From NCBI RefSeq assembly GCF_003287495.1, contig NZ_PRLE01000010.1:1-35809 (forward strand): a DNA stretch of 35,809 bases, in the 5' to 3' direction. The translations under genes and the position numbers were made by a program. The DNA is from Faecalibacterium prausnitzii (GTDB lineage Bacteria; Bacillota; Clostridia; Oscillospirales; Ruminococcaceae). Shown here piece after piece: positions 21,820-30,500 of the stretch (position 1 is the first letter of the stretch; each line of letters starts with the position of its first letter). Under the pieces are notes generated by a model, which did no database searches, was not told the origin of the DNA, and saw only the letters and a list, made by a program, of their open reading frames with translations.

Positions 21820-23208
21820 ATGGATCAGGCATTGAACCAGAAGATCGACGCGTTTATTGCGGCGAACAAAGAACAGATCTTGCAGGACATTGCAGCCCTC
21901 GTTGCCATCAACAGCGTGGAGGGGGAGCCCGCGGAGGGCGCTCCCTACGGCGTGGGCCCCCGTGCAGCCCTGGATAAGACCCTGGAGCTGGCGGCAGGCA
22001 TGGGCTTTGCCACCCGCAACTGTGAAAATCACATCGGCTATGCCGAGCTGGCGGGCGCGGACCCGGAAAAGTATCTGGCAACCATCTGCCATGTGGACGT
22101 GGTGCCTGAGGGCAATGGCTGGACGGCAGACCCCTTTACCATGCAGATCAAGGACAACTACATGATCGGCCGCGGCGTGGCAGACGATAAGGGCCCCATG
22201 GTGGCGACCCTGTATGCCCTGAAGTTCCTCAAGGAGGAGGGCGTCTCCCTGCGCTATCCCATCCGCGCCCTCGTCGGCGACAACGAAGAGACCCACATGC
22301 GCGATGTGGACTACTATCTGGAGCACTACAAAGCTCCCGTCTTCTGCTTTACCCCGGACGCGGAGTTCCCCGTCTGCAACGGTGAGAAAGGCCAGTTCAA
22401 CGGCAAGCTGGTCAGCCCGGTGTGCAATGGCGAGATCAAGGAGTTTGTGGGCGGTGTCGCCAACAACGCGGTGCCGGACCGTGCCAGCGCTCTGGTGGAG
22501 ACCGATATCACCAAACTGAGCAATGCCCCCAACATCACGCTGGAGCCGGAGGGCAACGGCGTCCGTATCCGCGGCTGGGGCAAGAGCGGCCACGCCGCCA
22601 TGCCGGAGGGTACCGTGAACGCCATTGGGCTGGTGGTCAACTACCTGCTGGACAATAACCTCTGCAACGACGCCGAGCGCGAGTACCTGAAAGCCATCCA
22701 GAAGCTGCACAGCTCCACGGCCGGTGAGGGCCTGGGCATCCAGTGCGCCGACGGCCCCTTTGGCCCCCTGACCATCATTGGCGGGCGTATTTATATGGAG
22801 AATGGCCGCATCGTCCAGACGCTGGACAGCCGTTTCCCCACCTGCACCGACGGCGAGACCATCGAGAAGCAGATCAAGGCCGCCATTGGCAGCGGTGCCG
22901 AGCTGACCGACATCGGCGTGAACAAGCCGTTCTACATCGAGGCGGACACCCCCGCCATCAAGGCCTGCATCGACACCTACAATGAGGTGACGGGCGACCA
23001 CGCCACCCCGTTTACCATGGGCGGCGGCACCTATGCACGCCACTTCCCCTATGCCGTCAGCTTTGGCCCGGAGCACGCGGAGCTGCCCATCCCCGAGTTC
23101 GGCGGCCCGATGCACGGTGCCAACGAGTCCGCTCCCATCGACAAGCTGCTGGAGGCCCTGAAGATCTACATTCTGGCCCTGCTGCGGCTGGAAGAGATCG
23201 ACTTCTAA
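21820..23208 (+). CDS. M20 family dipeptidase (PepV/Sapep type)
   Basis: A 462-residue zinc dipeptidase. Metal and catalytic motifs are CHVDVVPEG (His, Asp), GRGVADDKGP (bridging Asp), GDNEETH (catalytic Glu and a ligand Glu), and the C-terminal MGGGTYARHFP. The insertion domain that closes the active site is present, as expected for PepV rather than simple M20 peptidases. It hydrolyses dipeptides, often those with a D-residue or beta-Ala; the exact substrate is open. GAAAGGA lies 11 nt before the chosen ATG; an upstream in-frame start is unlikely. Confidence 0.92.
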   Translation: MDQALNQKIDAFIAANKEQILQDIAALVAINSVEGEPAEGAPYGVGPRAALDKTLELAAGMGFATRNCENHIGYAELAGADPEKYLATICHVDVVPEGNGWTADPFTMQIKDNYMIGRGVADDKGPMVATLYALKFLKEEGVSLRYPIRALVGDNEETHMRDVDYYLEHYKAPVFCFTPDAEFPVCNGEKGQFNGKLVSPVCNGEIKEFVGGVANNAVPDRASALVETDITKLSNAPNITLEPEGNGVRIRGWGKSGHAAMPEGTVNAIGLVVNYLLDNNLCNDAEREYLKAIQKLHSSTAGEGLGIQCADGPFGPLTIIGGRIYMENGRIVQTLDSRFPTCTDGETIEKQIKAAIGSGAELTDIGVNKPFYIEADTPAIKACIDTYNEVTGDHATPFTMGGGTYARHFPYAVSFGPEHAELPIPEFGGPMHGANESAPIDKLLEALKIYILALLRLEEIDF

Positions 23209-23211
23209 GCC

Positions 23212-23631
23212 ATGCGGGTGCTGGTCATTGATGGACAGGGCGGCGGGCTGGGCCGTCAGCTGGTGACGGCCATCACGGCCCTCTGCCCGGAGGTGGAACT
23301 GACCGCCGTGGGCACCAACAGTATGGCCGCTTCGGCCATGCTCAAGGCGGGTGCCGCCCGGGCGGCTACCGGCGAGAATGCCGTGGTGGTCAACGCCCGC
23401 CGCGCGGACATCATCGTGGGGCCCATCGGTATCGTCATTGCAGATGCCCTGCTGGGCGAGATCACTCCCGCCATGGCGGCGGCCATCTGCCAGGCGGACG
23501 CCAAGCGGGTGCTCATCCCGGTGAACCACTGCGAGAACTTCGTGGTCGGCGTGCCGGAGGGGCCCGTCAGCCAGCTGGTGCAGACTGCGGCTCAAAAAGT
23601 AAAAGAGCTGTGCACCACAGGCTGTAAATAA
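23212..23631 (+). CDS. DUF3842 family protein
   Basis: A 139-residue protein that opens with a Rossmann-like MRVLVIDGQGGGLGRQL and continues TNSMAASAMLKAGA, NARRADIIVGPIGI and a late PVNHCENFVVGV, which fits DUF3842. Function unknown; the glycine-rich start suggests nucleotide binding. It lies 3 nt after the dipeptidase stop, so the two are translated from one mRNA. Confidence 0.85.
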   Translation: MRVLVIDGQGGGLGRQLVTAITALCPEVELTAVGTNSMAASAMLKAGAARAATGENAVVVNARRADIIVGPIGIVIADALLGEITPAMAAAICQADAKRVLIPVNHCENFVVGVPEGPVSQLVQTAAQKVKELCTTGCK

Positions 23632-23644
23632 GCGGAAACAACAA

Positions 23645-23686
23645 AAGCAGGTACGTTTGAGGAAACTCAGACGTACCTGCTTTTTG
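23645..23686. terminator. Bidirectional terminator between the DUF3842 gene and cysE
   Basis: GCAGGTACGT and ACGTACCTGC enclose an inner TGAG/CTCA stem; TTTTT follows on the plus strand and the mirror run on the minus strand. Confidence 0.85.
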
Positions 23687-23702
23687 CATCTTAAAATAAG
23701 GG

Positions 23703-24374
23703 TCAATTCTTCCGGCGTTTGGCCAGCTGCTCGGCGGTAGGGGGAATGTCGCCCTGGGCGGCGCGCTCGATGGCGCTGATGCGGCGGTCCAGCTCGGTGA
23801 GGCGCTGGGCGGTGACATCGGGCAGGTCCTGCTGGTCGAGGTCGTCCGAGGGGACGATGGCCTTGTTGTTGATGCGGACCACCTCGGCGGGGACGCCCAC
23901 GGCGGTGCAGTTGGCGGGCAGGTTGTGCAGCACCACGCTGCCGGCACCCACACGGGCGTTATCGCCGATGAAGACGGGGCCCAGCACCTTGGTGCCCGCG
24001 CCGATGAGGACGTTGTTGCCCAGGGTGGGGTGACGCTTGCCGGTGTCCTTGCCGGTGCCGCCCAGAGTCACACCGTGGTAGATGGTGCAGTTGTCGCCGA
24101 TCTCGGTGGTCTCGCCAAAGACGATGCCCATACCGTGGTCGATGAACAGGCACTTGCCGATCTTGGCACCAGGGTGGATCTCGATGCCCGTTTTGTGGCG
24201 GCCATGCTGGCTGACCCACCGGGCCAGGAAAAAGTGCTTGTGCTCATACAGCCAGTGTGCTACCCGGTGATACACCAGAATATGGAAACCGGGGTAGAGC
24301 AGAATGACCTCCAGCACGTTGCGCGCGGCGGGATCTTTGCGCTGGATGTTGCGTGCGTCCTCCAATAAGCTCAT
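23703..24374 (-). CDS. cysE: Serine O-acetyltransferase
   Basis: A 223-residue left-handed beta-helix enzyme. It has GFHILVYHRVAHWLY, the catalytic FIDHGMGIVFGETTEIGD region with the active-site His, and the GVTLGGTGKDTGKRHP loop that binds acetyl-CoA, followed by hexapeptide repeats. It makes O-acetylserine for cysteine synthesis. The C-terminal tail after the helix is charged and may be variable. I chose the ATG at 24372-24374 with AAAGGAGG 8 nt upstream. I see no T-box or other riboswitch in its short leader. Confidence 0.93.
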   Translation of the reverse strand: MSLLEDARNIQRKDPAARNVLEVILLYPGFHILVYHRVAHWLYEHKHFFLARWVSQHGRHKTGIEIHPGAKIGKCLFIDHGMGIVFGETTEIGDNCTIYHGVTLGGTGKDTGKRHPTLGNNVLIGAGTKVLGPVFIGDNARVGAGSVVLHNLPANCTAVGVPAEVVRINNKAIVPSDDLDQQDLPDVTAQRLTELDRRISAIERAAQGDIPPTAEQLAKRRKN

Positions 24375-24453
24375 GGAAGAGCCCTCCTTTATATACAATG
24401 TTCCCAATGCAACGCCGCCCGTCTCTTGGCGGCCCTCTCTTTTGTGCTCCTTT

Positions 24454-24482
24454 ATAATAGCACAGGTGAACTTTAATGTACA
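24454..24482 (-). promoter_or_regulatory. Promoter of cysE
   Basis: On the minus strand TGTACA (24477-24482) and TATTAT (24454-24459) are 17 bp apart. Confidence 0.55.
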
Positions 24483-24513
24483 GTGAAACGGTAGGAATTA
24501 GACCGGATTTTTT

Positions 24514-24596
24514 GCGGTTTGCCTGCCCGGCGGGGGAGCGTGGTGGATTTTCGGTAGAGTAGCTAAAAATCCGGGCAATGAGCGGCAAACCTTTTT
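24514..24596 (+). terminator. Structured terminator-like element upstream of the pyr promoter
   Basis: GGTTTGCC and GGCAAACC close an inner TGCCCGG/CCGGGCA stem, and within that GGATTTT faces AAAAATCC; TTTTT follows at 24592-24596. It could insulate the pyr promoter or be a small RNA. No gene on this strand is near. Confidence 0.45.
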
Positions 24597-24618
24597 ACAG
24601 GAAAAAAGCGCAGAAGCA

Positions 24619-24648
24619 TTGACACATTTTGCGTTTCTATGATAAAAT
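24619..24648 (+). promoter_or_regulatory. Promoter of pyrC-pyrF-pyrK-pyrD
   Basis: A perfect TTGACA (24619-24624) and TAAAAT (24643-24648) with 18 bp between. Transcription would begin about 30 nt before the leader ORF ribosome site. Confidence 0.75.
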
Positions 24649-24687
24649 ATATCGAAATAAATCGCAAACTGAAAAGGAGAAAACACG

Positions 24688-24777
24688 ATGCAGGCTAAAA
24701 TGATGCGCGCAAAACTGAAAAAGCAGTTTGCAGCCGTTTTTGCTGTGGGTTCGTTGTTTCCTTTTTTCGCATTTTGA
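24688..24777 (+). CDS. 29-aa pyr leader peptide with U-rich codons
   Basis: AAAAGGAG lies 7-9 nt before an ATG that opens a 29-codon frame. The first part is basic (KMMRAKLKKQ); the second is hydrophobic and ends SLFPFFAF. The DNA of the second half has T runs at 24737-24741, 24757-24759, 24762-24767 and 24772-24775. Its TGA ends on the first base of the following terminator stem, so a ribosome at the stop codon would cover the stem. This is the design of the enterobacterial pyrBI leader, in which RNA polymerase pausing at U runs when UTP is low lets the ribosome catch up and block termination. Function is inferred from architecture and the pyr genes downstream; a Phe-responsive reading is possible but fits those genes poorly. 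Confidence 0.7.
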   Translation: MQAKMMRAKLKKQFAAVFAVGSLFPFFAF

Positions 24778-24808
24778 ACTTTTCCATTGTGGAAAAGTTC
24801 TTTTTTTT
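24777..24808 (+). terminator. Attenuator terminator of the pyr operon
   Basis: AACTTTTCCA pairs perfectly with TGGAAAAGTT around TTG, followed by C and eight T. It lies between the leader ORF and pyrC (54 nt further), so every pyrC transcript must read through it. I see no competing antiterminator hairpin and no match to the PyrR-binding loop in 24650-24860. Confidence 0.85.
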
Positions 24809-24861
24809 GCCCGTCCGCGGGCAGTCCGCCCATTGAAACCGAAACAGGGAGGTAAATTGAG

Positions 24862-26049
24862 ATGCTGCTCATCAATGCTGTGAACACCGAGGGGTACCCC
24901 CTCGAAATCTACATTCGGGACGGCAAGATCGCTGCCGTCGGCCAGGATCTGAGCGCGCTGGCCGGTGAGGGCGAGACCGTCCTCGATGCAGGCGGCCTGA
25001 CGGTGCTGCCCGCCTTTGTAGATCTGCACTGTCACTGGCGCACCCCGGGCTTTGAGTACAAAGAGGACATCGGGACCGGCAGCCGGGCGGCTGCGGCAGG
25101 CGGTTACACGTTCGTGAACCTGATGCCCAACACCAAGCCCGTCTGCTCCTCGGCGGCACAGGCTGAGATGGTGGAACAGAAAGCCGCCGAAATCGGTCTG
25201 TGCGACGTGAACCAGACCGTCTCCATCACCAAGGACTTTGACGGCAAGACGCTGGACCACCTCAAGACCCTGCCCGCCAGCGTGAAGTTCATCACCGAGG
25301 ACGGCCACGGCGTGCAGGACAACGCCACGATGGCCCGGGCATTCGCCATCTGCACCCAGCGGGACATCACGGTGATGAGCCACGCCGAGGATATGGAGAT
25401 CAGCCCCTGGGACTACCGCCTGGCCGAGGATCTGGAGACCGTCCGCAACTGCTGGCTGAGCGAGTATTACCAGACCAAGCTCCACATGTGCCACGTTTCC
25501 ACCCGGGGCGCCATCGAGGCCATCCAGATGGCAAAGCTGCACGGCGCTCCCGTTACCTGCGAGGTGACGCCCCACCACCTGTGGTTCACCAACGATGTCT
25601 GCGATTACCGCGTCAACCCGCCCATCCGGACGGCGGACGATGTGCAGGCACTGGTGGACGCCATCCGGGCCGGTGTGGTGGACGCCATTTCCACCGATCA
25701 CGCGCCCCACTCCGAGGAGGACAAGCTGAAAGGCATGGCCGGTATGGTGGGCAGCGAGACGGCGTTCGGCGTCTGCTATACCAAGCTCTGCAAAGAGGAG
25801 GGCCTGCCGCTGGAGCTGCTGGTCCACCTGATGAGCACCCGCCCGGCAGAAATTCTGGGCCTGGCCAAGGGTCAGCTGGAGCCGGGCTACGACGGCGACT
25901 TTGTGCTGGTGGATCTGGAGCACCCCTATACGGTGGACAAGGACAAGCTGCACTCCAAATCCCACAACACCCCGTTTGATGGAGCCGAGCTGTACGGCAA
26001 GGTGTACGCCACCGTCAAGGGCGGAAAGCTGACCTATCAGGCGGAGTGA
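24862..26049 (+). CDS. pyrC: Dihydroorotase
   Basis: A 395-residue amidohydrolase that closes carbamoyl aspartate to dihydroorotate. Zinc ligands H56 and H58 lie in DLHCHWRTPG, H174 in MSHAED, further histidines in VTPHH (about 238), and the catalytic D279 in STDHAPH. PNTKP at 89-93 is a family marker. GGGAGG precedes the ATG by about 11 nt. First gene behind the attenuator; 50 nt from pyrF. Confidence 0.95.
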   Translation: MLLINAVNTEGYPLEIYIRDGKIAAVGQDLSALAGEGETVLDAGGLTVLPAFVDLHCHWRTPGFEYKEDIGTGSRAAAAGGYTFVNLMPNTKPVCSSAAQAEMVEQKAAEIGLCDVNQTVSITKDFDGKTLDHLKTLPASVKFITEDGHGVQDNATMARAFAICTQRDITVMSHAEDMEISPWDYRLAEDLETVRNCWLSEYYQTKLHMCHVSTRGAIEAIQMAKLHGAPVTCEVTPHHLWFTNDVCDYRVNPPIRTADDVQALVDAIRAGVVDAISTDHAPHSEEDKLKGMAGMVGSETAFGVCYTKLCKEEGLPLELLVHLMSTRPAEILGLAKGQLEPGYDGDFVLVDLEHPYTVDKDKLHSKSHNTPFDGAELYGKVYATVKGGKLTYQAE

Positions 26050-26099
26050 CCCGGTTTAGTAGATTCATTTATATATAAGAGAGTATGGAGGAACCAATT

Positions 26100-26966
26100 A
26101 TGACGAACATGGATAAGCTGTACGAGGCAGTAGAGGCCCGGGGCCCGGTCTGCGTGGGTCTGGATACCGATTTCAGCTACCTGCCCGCTGATTTTGTGGA
26201 TAGCACCCTGTCCAAGGGCGAGAACATCGTCCGCTTCAACAAAAAGCTCATCGACGCCACCAAGGCGGTAGCAGGCTGCTACAAGGTGCAGATCGCATAC
26301 TATGAGTCTCTGGGTCTGGAGGGCCTGAAAGCCTACGCCGACACCCTGAAAGCCGTCCGTGAGGCAGGCGTGCCCGTCATCGCTGATATCAAGCGCGGCG
26401 ACATTGCCAAGACCGCTGAAATGTACGCGATGGGCCACTTTACCGGTGATTTTGAGGCCGACTTCGTCACGCTGGCTCCCTATATGGGTCTGGACTCCAT
26501 CAGCCCCTACCTGCCCTACGCGGAGAAGCAGGGTAAGGGCATGTTCGTGCTCTGCCGCACCTCCAACGGCGGTGCCAAGGACTTTGAGTACGAGAAGCTG
26601 GCCGATGGCCGTCACGTTTATGACCTGGTGGGTGACAAGCTGAACGCTCTGGGCAAGGACTACATGGGCGAGCATGGCTACTCCTCCATCGGTCTGGTCA
26701 TCGGCGGCACCCACATTGAGGAGGCCACCGAGATCCGCGCCAAGTATCAGGACAGCTTCTTCCTCATCCCCGGTTACGGCGCGCAGGGCGGCAAGGCCGA
26801 GGACATTGCCCAGTACCTGACCAAGGGCAACGGCGGCGTGGTCAACTCCAGCCGCGGCATCCTGCTGGCCTACAAGAAGCAGCCCGGCACTGCCTTTGAC
26901 GAGGCTGCTTACAATGAGTGCGTGAACATGAAGGAGGCCATTGCCCATGCGTGCAGCCTGCTGTGA
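26100..26966 (+). CDS. pyrF: Orotidine-5'-phosphate decarboxylase, long type
   Basis: A 288-residue enzyme for the last step to UMP. The catalytic network is in VIADIKRGDIAKTAEMYA (D96, K98, D101), with substrate contacts in GLDTDFSYLP (from 20) and a late IPGYGAQGG phosphate loop. It is longer than the ~230-residue E. coli form and fits the second PyrF subgroup. TGGAGG lies 9 nt before the ATG; its 3' end overlaps pyrK by 20 nt. Confidence 0.95.
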   Translation: MTNMDKLYEAVEARGPVCVGLDTDFSYLPADFVDSTLSKGENIVRFNKKLIDATKAVAGCYKVQIAYYESLGLEGLKAYADTLKAVREAGVPVIADIKRGDIAKTAEMYAMGHFTGDFEADFVTLAPYMGLDSISPYLPYAEKQGKGMFVLCRTSNGGAKDFEYEKLADGRHVYDLVGDKLNALGKDYMGEHGYSSIGLVIGGTHIEEATEIRAKYQDSFFLIPGYGAQGGKAEDIAQYLTKGNGGVVNSSRGILLAYKKQPGTAFDEAAYNECVNMKEAIAHACSLL

Positions 26967-27717
26967 GGCCACTGTCCTGCGCCATGAGGTGATCGCGGAC
27001 GACATCCGTCTGCTCCGTGTCCTCTGGCCGGACCGCGACCATGCGCCCCATGCGGGCCAGTTCTTCACCCTGCGGGCCTGGGGTGCCGACGAGGCCCCGT
27101 TCCTCTCCCGGCCCATCAGCGTCCACAAGTGGGAGCCCGAGACCCAGACGGTGGAGTTCCTGTATCAGGTCATCGGTGAGGGTACCCACAAGCTGGCAGC
27201 CCTGAAAGAGGGCGACAGCTTCCAGCTGACCGGCCCCATGGGCAACGGCTTTGATGTGGAAAGCCTGACCAAAACTTACAAAAAATTCGCCGTCGTGGGC
27301 GGCGGCATCGGCACCGCGCCCATGTATCAGGTGGCGCGGGAGCTGGCGGCGGCGGGCTGCAAACCGGATGTGTTTTTCGGCTTCCGGGACAAGCCCTACT
27401 GCATGGAGGAGTACCGCTCCATTGCAAACCTCGTCAAAGTCTCGACCGACACGGGCGCTGTGGGCTTCCATGGCTTTGTGACCCAGCTGTATGACCCGGC
27501 GGATTATGACGCGGTGCTGGTCTGCGGCCCCACGGTCATGATGAAGAACGCCGCCCGCCTCTGCGCCGAGAAACACACCCCCTGCTTTGTGAGCCTGGAG
27601 AAAAAGATGGCCTGCGGCATCGGGGCCTGCCTGGGCTGCACCTGCGAGACCAAGAGCGGCGAGGGCAAGAGCGTGTGCAAAAACGGCCCGGTGTTTGATG
27701 CAACGGAGGTGTTCTGA
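26947..27717 (+). CDS. pyrK: Dihydroorotate dehydrogenase B, electron-transfer subunit
   Basis: A 256-residue flavo-iron-sulfur protein that passes electrons from PyrD to NAD+. FAD-binding RPIS at 55-58, the NAD-site GGGIGTAPMY, and a [2Fe-2S] cluster from C223, C228, C231 and C244 are all seen. The start at 26947 lies inside the end of pyrF, and its TGA shares an A with the pyrD start (TGATG), so the three are coupled. Confidence 0.95.
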   Translation: MRAACCEATVLRHEVIADDIRLLRVLWPDRDHAPHAGQFFTLRAWGADEAPFLSRPISVHKWEPETQTVEFLYQVIGEGTHKLAALKEGDSFQLTGPMGNGFDVESLTKTYKKFAVVGGGIGTAPMYQVARELAAAGCKPDVFFGFRDKPYCMEEYRSIANLVKVSTDTGAVGFHGFVTQLYDPADYDAVLVCGPTVMMKNAARLCAEKHTPCFVSLEKKMACGIGACLGCTCETKSGEGKSVCKNGPVFDATEVF

Positions 27718-28643
27718 TGGCAGACCTGAAAACGAACCTGCTGGGGTTCAGCATGAACAGCCCCATCATCGGTGCTTCCGGCACCGTGGGCTACGGCGTG
27801 GAGTACGAGGAGCTGGCGGATTTTAGCAAGATCGGCGGCATCTCGGGCAAGGGCCTGACCCTGCACGGCCAGTACGGCAACAAGGGCGAGCGGCTGTGGG
27901 AGACCCCCTCCGGCCTCATCAACAGCATCGGTCTGCAGAACCCCGGCGTCCAGCACTTCATTGATGTGGAGCTGAACGAGATGCTGGAGCTCAAGCAGAA
28001 ATACGGCACGGTGGCCATCGCCAACCTGGGCGGCCACAGTGAGGAAGAGTACGTCGAGGGCGCGGCCATGCTGAGCGAGAGCGGCGTGGACATCGTGGAG
28101 CTGAACATCTCCTGCCCCAACGTCAAGGTGGGCGGCATGGCCTACGGCGTCAAGGCCGAGGCTGCCGGTGAGGTGGTGCGGATGGTTCGTGACGCCTGCA
28201 AAAAGCCCCTGATGGTCAAACTGAGCCCCCAGGCCGAGAACATCCCCGAGATGTGCAAGGCTGTGGAGGCCGCCGGTGCCGACGCCATCAGCCTGACCAA
28301 TACGTTCCAGGCCTGCGCCATTGATCTGGAAAAGCGCAAGCCTGTCTTCAACAACATCTTTGCGGGCTTGTCCGGCCCGGCGGTGCGCCCCATCGCTTTG
28401 CGGATGGTCTGGCAGGCGGTGGGGGCTGTGAACATCCCCGTCGTCGGCCTGGGCGGCATTGCCACGGGCAGAGACGCGCTGGAATTCATCATGGCAGGTG
28501 CCACGGCGGTGCAGGTGGGTGCAGCAAACTTTGCCAACCCCCGCGCCATGGAGACCATTGCGGAAGAGATGGCCGCCTGGATGGATGCCCATGGCGTGAA
28601 GACGCTGGAGGAGATCCGCGGCTGCGCCCGCAACGCTGAATAA
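27717..28643 (+). CDS. pyrD: Dihydroorotate dehydrogenase B, catalytic subunit
   Basis: A 308-residue FMN TIM-barrel enzyme of class 1B. It has IIGASGTVGYG, the FMN-phosphate K45 in ISGKGLTL, and catalytic C133 in ELNISCPNV. Cys rather than Ser at this place marks class 1, and the adjacent pyrK marks the NAD-linked 1B type. It oxidises dihydroorotate to orotate. Last gene of the first pyr unit. Confidence 0.95.
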   Translation: MADLKTNLLGFSMNSPIIGASGTVGYGVEYEELADFSKIGGISGKGLTLHGQYGNKGERLWETPSGLINSIGLQNPGVQHFIDVELNEMLELKQKYGTVAIANLGGHSEEEYVEGAAMLSESGVDIVELNISCPNVKVGGMAYGVKAEAAGEVVRMVRDACKKPLMVKLSPQAENIPEMCKAVEAAGADAISLTNTFQACAIDLEKRKPVFNNIFAGLSGPAVRPIALRMVWQAVGAVNIPVVGLGGIATGRDALEFIMAGATAVQVGAANFANPRAMETIAEEMAAWMDAHGVKTLEEIRGCARNAE

Positions 28644-28706
28644 AACACCAATTACACGCATACGAATTGCAAATATGCATCTTGACAAAATAAAAGATGA
28701 ATAAAT

Positions 28707-28735
28707 TTGCGTTTCAACCAAAAGCGTGGTACAAT
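28707..28735 (+). promoter_or_regulatory. Promoter of pyrE-carA-carB
   Basis: TTGCGT (28707-28712) and TACAAT (28730-28735) are 17 bp apart. A TTGACA at 28682 lacks a good -10. No leader ORF or terminator like that before pyrC is visible. Read-through from pyrD is also possible. Confidence 0.55.
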
Positions 28736-28780
28736 ACCGTAGAATACAACACATGGAACAAACAGAGAGGGAGAAGTACA

Positions 28781-29374
28781 ATGAGTGAAGCAATTGAGAT
28801 CTTGAAGAGCTGTGACGCGTTCCTGGAGGGCCATTTCCTGCTCTCCTCCGGCCGCCATTCCAGTGCGTACTGCCAGATGGCTTACCTGCAGCAGTACCCT
28901 GACCGCTGCGCCGAGGCGATGAAGGCTGTGGCGGAAAAGATCAAGGAGATGGACGTGGACGTCATCGTGGGACCTGCCATGGGCGGTATCGTCTATGCCT
29001 ATGAGCTGGCCCGCCAGACCGGCAAGCGCGCCATCTTTACCGAGCGCGTGGACAATGTGATGACCCTGAAGCGCTTTGCCATCCACCCGGGTGAGAAGTG
29101 CCTCATCGCCGAGGACGTGGTCACCACCGGCATCTCCTCTCTGGAGACCAAGCGTGTCATCGAGGAGAACGGCGGCATCTGCGTGGGCATTACCTGCGTG
29201 GTGGACCGCACCAAGGCGGAGGCCCCGTCTCCCATCCCCATCGTGGCAAGCGCCCTCAAGCTGGACCTGCCCAACTATGCACCCGAAGAGTGCCCCATCT
29301 GCAAGGAGGGCAAGCTGCCCCTGGTGCACCTGGGCAGCCGCAAGATGAAGCAGGAAGCCAAGCAGACCCTGTAA
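28781..29374 (+). CDS. pyrE: Orotate phosphoribosyltransferase
   Basis: A 197-residue enzyme joining orotate and PRPP to OMP. The PRPP loop is CLIAEDVVTTGISS (107-120), the flexible loop holds TLKRFAIHPGEK, and GPAMGGI (64-70) lies before it. A C-terminal CPICKEGKLPLVHLGSRK extension has a CxxC and is frequent in Clostridia. GAGGGAG lies 8 nt before the ATG. Confidence 0.95.
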   Translation: MSEAIEILKSCDAFLEGHFLLSSGRHSSAYCQMAYLQQYPDRCAEAMKAVAEKIKEMDVDVIVGPAMGGIVYAYELARQTGKRAIFTERVDNVMTLKRFAIHPGEKCLIAEDVVTTGISSLETKRVIEENGGICVGITCVVDRTKAEAPSPIPIVASALKLDLPNYAPEECPICKEGKLPLVHLGSRKMKQEAKQTL

Positions 29375-29392
29375 GCACAAAGGAGTACCTCT

Positions 29393-30499
29393 ATGAACGC
29401 ATATCTTCTTTTGGCAAACGGCATGGTCTTTGCCGGGCAGTCGGTGGGCGCTGAGGGCGTCACCGTGGGCGAGGTCGTTTTTGCTACCGGTATGGTGGGC
29501 TTTGAGGAAACGCTGACCGACCCCAGCTACTATGGCCAGATCATCACCCAGACTTACCCCCTGATTGGCAACTACGGCATGAACAAGGATGATATGGAGT
29601 CCGACCGTGTCTGGGCCAAGGGCTATATTGTTCGCGAAGCCTGCAAGACGCCCTCCAACTGGCGCTGTGAGGAAACGCTGGACAGCTTTTTGAAGAAAAA
29701 CAATACCATCGGCATCGAGGGCATCGACACCCGCCACCTGACCCGCGTCATCCGGGAGAGCGGCGTGATGAACGGTGCCATCCTGACGACCTTTGACCCT
29801 GCCGACCCTGCCAATCAGGCGGAGACGGACAAGCTCTTGGAGACCATCCGCGCCTATGCTGTCACCGACGCCGTCAAGAGCGTGACCTGTGCAGAGCCCG
29901 AGGTCTACAACGAAAAGGGTGAGACCCACATTGTGCTGATGCACTACGGCTGCAAGCGGAACATCGTCCGCTGCCTGGTCAAGCGTGGCTGCAAGGTGAC
30001 GGTGATGCCCGCTTTTGCCACGGCCGAGCAGGTCAAGGCCCTGAACCCGGACGGCATCATGCTCTCCAATGGCCCCGGCGACCCTGCCGAGCCCGTGGAG
30101 GTCATTGAGAACCTGAAGCATATTTTTGAGCTGGGCATCCCGACGTTCGGCATCTGCCTGGGCCACCAGCTCAGCGCGCTGGCCGCTGGTGCCAAGACCA
30201 TGAAGCTGAAATACGGCCATCGCGGTGCCAACCAGCCTGTGACGGATTTTGAGTCCGGCCGCACCTTTATCACCAGCCAGAACCACGGCTATGCAGTCGT
30301 GGGCGAGGAGCTGCCCGCCGAGATGGGCGAGGTGGCCCAGGTGAACGCCAACGACGGCACCTGCGAGGGCATCAAGTACAAGAAGTGGAACTGCTTTACC
30401 GTCCAGTTCCACCCGGAAGCAAACGGCGGCCCCAAGGACACCGAATTCCTGTTCGACCGCTTCCTGAACAACGTCAAAGCAGCAAAGGAGGCACGCTGA
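29393..30499 (+). CDS. carA: Carbamoyl-phosphate synthase, small (glutaminase) subunit
   Basis: A 368-residue subunit that releases ammonia from glutamine for CarB. The N-terminal CPSase small-chain domain (to about 160) includes GNYGMN and IEGIDTRHLTR. The class I amidotransferase has nucleophile C255 in FGICLGHQ with H340 and E342 in FHPEANGGPKDT. AAGGAG lies before the ATG; 1 nt separates it from carB. Confidence 0.95.
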   Translation: MNAYLLLANGMVFAGQSVGAEGVTVGEVVFATGMVGFEETLTDPSYYGQIITQTYPLIGNYGMNKDDMESDRVWAKGYIVREACKTPSNWRCEETLDSFLKKNNTIGIEGIDTRHLTRVIRESGVMNGAILTTFDPADPANQAETDKLLETIRAYAVTDAVKSVTCAEPEVYNEKGETHIVLMHYGCKRNIVRCLVKRGCKVTVMPAFATAEQVKALNPDGIMLSNGPGDPAEPVEVIENLKHIFELGIPTFGICLGHQLSALAAGAKTMKLKYGHRGANQPVTDFESGRTFITSQNHGYAVVGEELPAEMGEVAQVNANDGTCEGIKYKKWNCFTVQFHPEANGGPKDTEFLFDRFLNNVKAAKEAR

Positions 30500-30500
30500 A

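Noticed and set aside
24375-24453. T-box or SAM riboswitch in front of cysE
   Set aside because: The leader is under 80 nt from the likely promoter and has no T-box sequence or terminator.
24650-24861. PyrR-binding leader before pyrC
   Set aside because: I found no match to the PyrR anti-antiterminator loop consensus and no alternative antiterminator pairing; the leader ORF explains the region better.
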